This document shows, piece after piece, positions 5,665 through 6,395 of a stretch of 6,395 bases of DNA; position 1 is the first letter of the stretch; each line of letters opens with the position of its first letter. This DNA comes from an uncultured Treponema sp. (GTDB taxonomy: Bacteria > Spirochaetota > Spirochaetia > Treponematales > Treponemataceae), in assembly GCA_946538795.1 (NCBI GenBank), contig CAMNGY010000095.1, positions 1 through 6,395 on the forward strand. The letters are read 5' to 3'. The position numbers were made by a program, and so were the translations under genes. The notes under the pieces were generated by a model that made no database searches, had not been told where the DNA came from, and saw nothing but the letters and a program-made list of their open reading frames with translations.

Positions 5665-6194
5665 TGAAATGCCGCTTGTTGCTTGTGCTTCTTGTCCTGT
5701 CCTGCATGTTCCCCCTGTCTGCCCTGGAGATATACCGGCCGGAGAACCGGGGCGACATGAACGACGTCCCCTGCCTCATCAGGGTGACGGACATGGAGGG
5801 CAACGATGCCTGGGACAGCATAACCGCCCTGTCCTATTCCTGGCACTACGACATCCACACGAACTTCTGGCAGGAGAAGTGCCTCTGCCACGCCTACTGG
5901 AAGGGCTGCTTCACCGGGGGCTGTGTCGTGCACCTGGGCCTTAAGAGCGGGAAGTACCGCATTTCGGTCTACACGCCCAAGGAGAGCCAGATGGACTATG
6001 AACGCCTGACGGGCGAGGACTGGCAGTCCAACGAGTTCGTCTACGATACAGAGCGCAAGGAGCTCAAGGTCATCTTCATAAGCCCGACCGCCGATGATTC
6101 CGGCTTCTATGACGGGGGCTGGCACGTTGACCACATTGCGCCCGCCTACTACCGGGGAACCAAGCCCGGCATCTACGCGCGCTCCGTGTTCTGA
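5664..6194 (+). CDS. Exported cysteine-containing protein of unknown function
   Basis: A 176-residue protein from ATG 5664. Residues 1-20 form a signal peptide: MKCR, a leucine/valine-rich core, then PLSA before LEIY, so a signal peptidase I cut near A20 is likely. LVLSC at 10-14 could be read as a loose spirochaetal lipobox (C14), but the core would be short and the cleavage pattern atypical. The mature part holds five cysteines (C37, C73, C75, C82, C87) and is rich in tryptophan and tyrosine (SYSWHY, NFWQEK). The segment KSGKYRISVYTP suggests a beta-sandwich. No family is recognised. Alternative in-frame starts at 5607 and 5628 add residues ahead of the signal peptide and have no binding site; 5664 fits the TGATG junction. 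It is divergent from the 344-residue gene. No convincing promoter was found for it in 5562-5663. Confidence 0.75.
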   Translation: MKCRLLLVLLVLSCMFPLSALEIYRPENRGDMNDVPCLIRVTDMEGNDAWDSITALSYSWHYDIHTNFWQEKCLCHAYWKGCFTGGCVVHLGLKSGKYRISVYTPKESQMDYERLTGEDWQSNEFVYDTERKELKVIFISPTADDSGFYDGGWHVDHIAPAYYRGTKPGIYARSVF

Positions 6195-6360
6195 AAAAAT
6201 CGGGGCAGTTTTCCGGTCGAACCGGGAGGCTGCCCGAGCCGGTCACGTGATACGCGGGGCCGCCCCCGCCGGGTAGCCCCATTTTGTGCGCTCCCGGTTC
6301 ATCGGGGCGGGCGTGAGAAGCTTTGGGGCATCAGGCCGCTTGGACCCGCACCCCTCCCCC
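6195..6360. other. Non-coding region rich in inverted repeats
   Basis: No credible gene is seen on either strand. Besides the hairpin at 6203-6235 it holds the exact 10-bp inverted repeat GAACCGGGAG (6219-6228) / CTCCCGGTTC (6291-6300), the palindrome TCACGTGA (6243-6250), and a 6-bp hairpin GCGGGG/CCCCGC (6254-6269) with loop CCGC. A short ATTTTG follows GCCCC at 6276-6286 and might be a weak rightward terminator. Confidence 0.4.
6203..6235 (+). terminator. Strong 3' hairpin after the exported-protein gene
   Basis: GGGCAG (6203-6208) pairs with CTGCCC (6230-6235), and CCGGT (6213-6217) with ACCGG (6221-6225), around loop CGA. The four bases between the stem halves (TTTT against GAGG) pair as U-A and three G-U wobbles only in rightward RNA, giving a continuous 15-bp stem. 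It begins 9 bases after the stop codon. No T-run follows on the + strand. On the minus strand a run of six T follows, but the middle of the stem would be mismatched. It may be a terminator or a 3' stabiliser. Confidence 0.45.
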
Positions 6361-6389
6361 TTATCACGAATCAATTCTTTCTATATAAT
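6361..6389 (+). promoter_or_regulatory. Rightward promoter for a gene beyond the right edge
   Basis: TTATCA (6361-6366, 4/6), a 17-base spacer and a perfect TATAAT (6384-6389). Six bases remain to the window end, so transcription would start at about 6396. Confidence 0.5.
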
Positions 6390-6395
6390 AGCATC

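Noticed and set aside
6076..6282. Short minus-strand frame over the end of the exported-protein gene
   Set aside because: It is mostly antisense to a better-supported gene, has no binding site, and its composition follows the GC bias.
6340..6360. Possible G-quadruplex on the minus strand
   Set aside because: Only three adequate G-runs are present close together.

Overview
The window reads as chromosomal DNA of a GC-rich bacterium, most likely a spirochaete of the Treponema type. The basis is inferential: a lipoprotein signal peptidase (LspA) with a spirochaete-like active-site loop, a small membrane protein coupled directly downstream of it, and several membrane-anchored proteins with no familiar name. 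There is no RNA gene, insertion sequence, phage gene or CRISPR array.

Left part (1-3328). A leftward gene, cut by the left edge, encodes a three-helix PQ-loop/SemiSWEET-like membrane module fused in frame to a degenerate SGNH-hydrolase-like domain. Diverging from it is a rightward two-gene operon: a CitA/DcuS-type sensor histidine kinase (periplasmic sensor, PAS, Spo0B-like dimerisation helices, HATPase) and a CitB/DcuR-type response regulator. The divergent intergenic region has a good -35/-10 pair for each direction. A 10-bp inverted pair of arms lies against the two -35 boxes, which suggests one regulator controls both sides. A plausible model is that the kinase senses a small carboxylate or related ligand and the regulator controls itself and the PQ-loop/SGNH gene.

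Middle part (3341-5561), all leftward. A 344-residue protein with four predicted membrane helices and an alpha/beta-hydrolase-like domain lacking the nucleophile serine is followed by lspA and a 161-residue membrane protein, the last two overlapping by ATGA. A GC-rich hairpin with a T-run ends this operon where it converges with the two-component operon.

Right part (5562-6395). A rightward gene for an exported, cysteine-containing protein begins at an ATG that overlaps the stop of a five-codon mini-ORF having its own strong ribosome binding site (TGATG junction). About 200 bases of non-coding DNA follow, rich in inverted repeats. A rightward promoter at the extreme right edge indicates that another gene starts at or just beyond position 6396.

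A recurrent theme is promoters whose predicted start point falls on, or within a few bases of, the start codon: lspA, the 344-residue gene, nearly the kinase, and perhaps the gene beyond the right edge. This suggests leaderless mRNAs.
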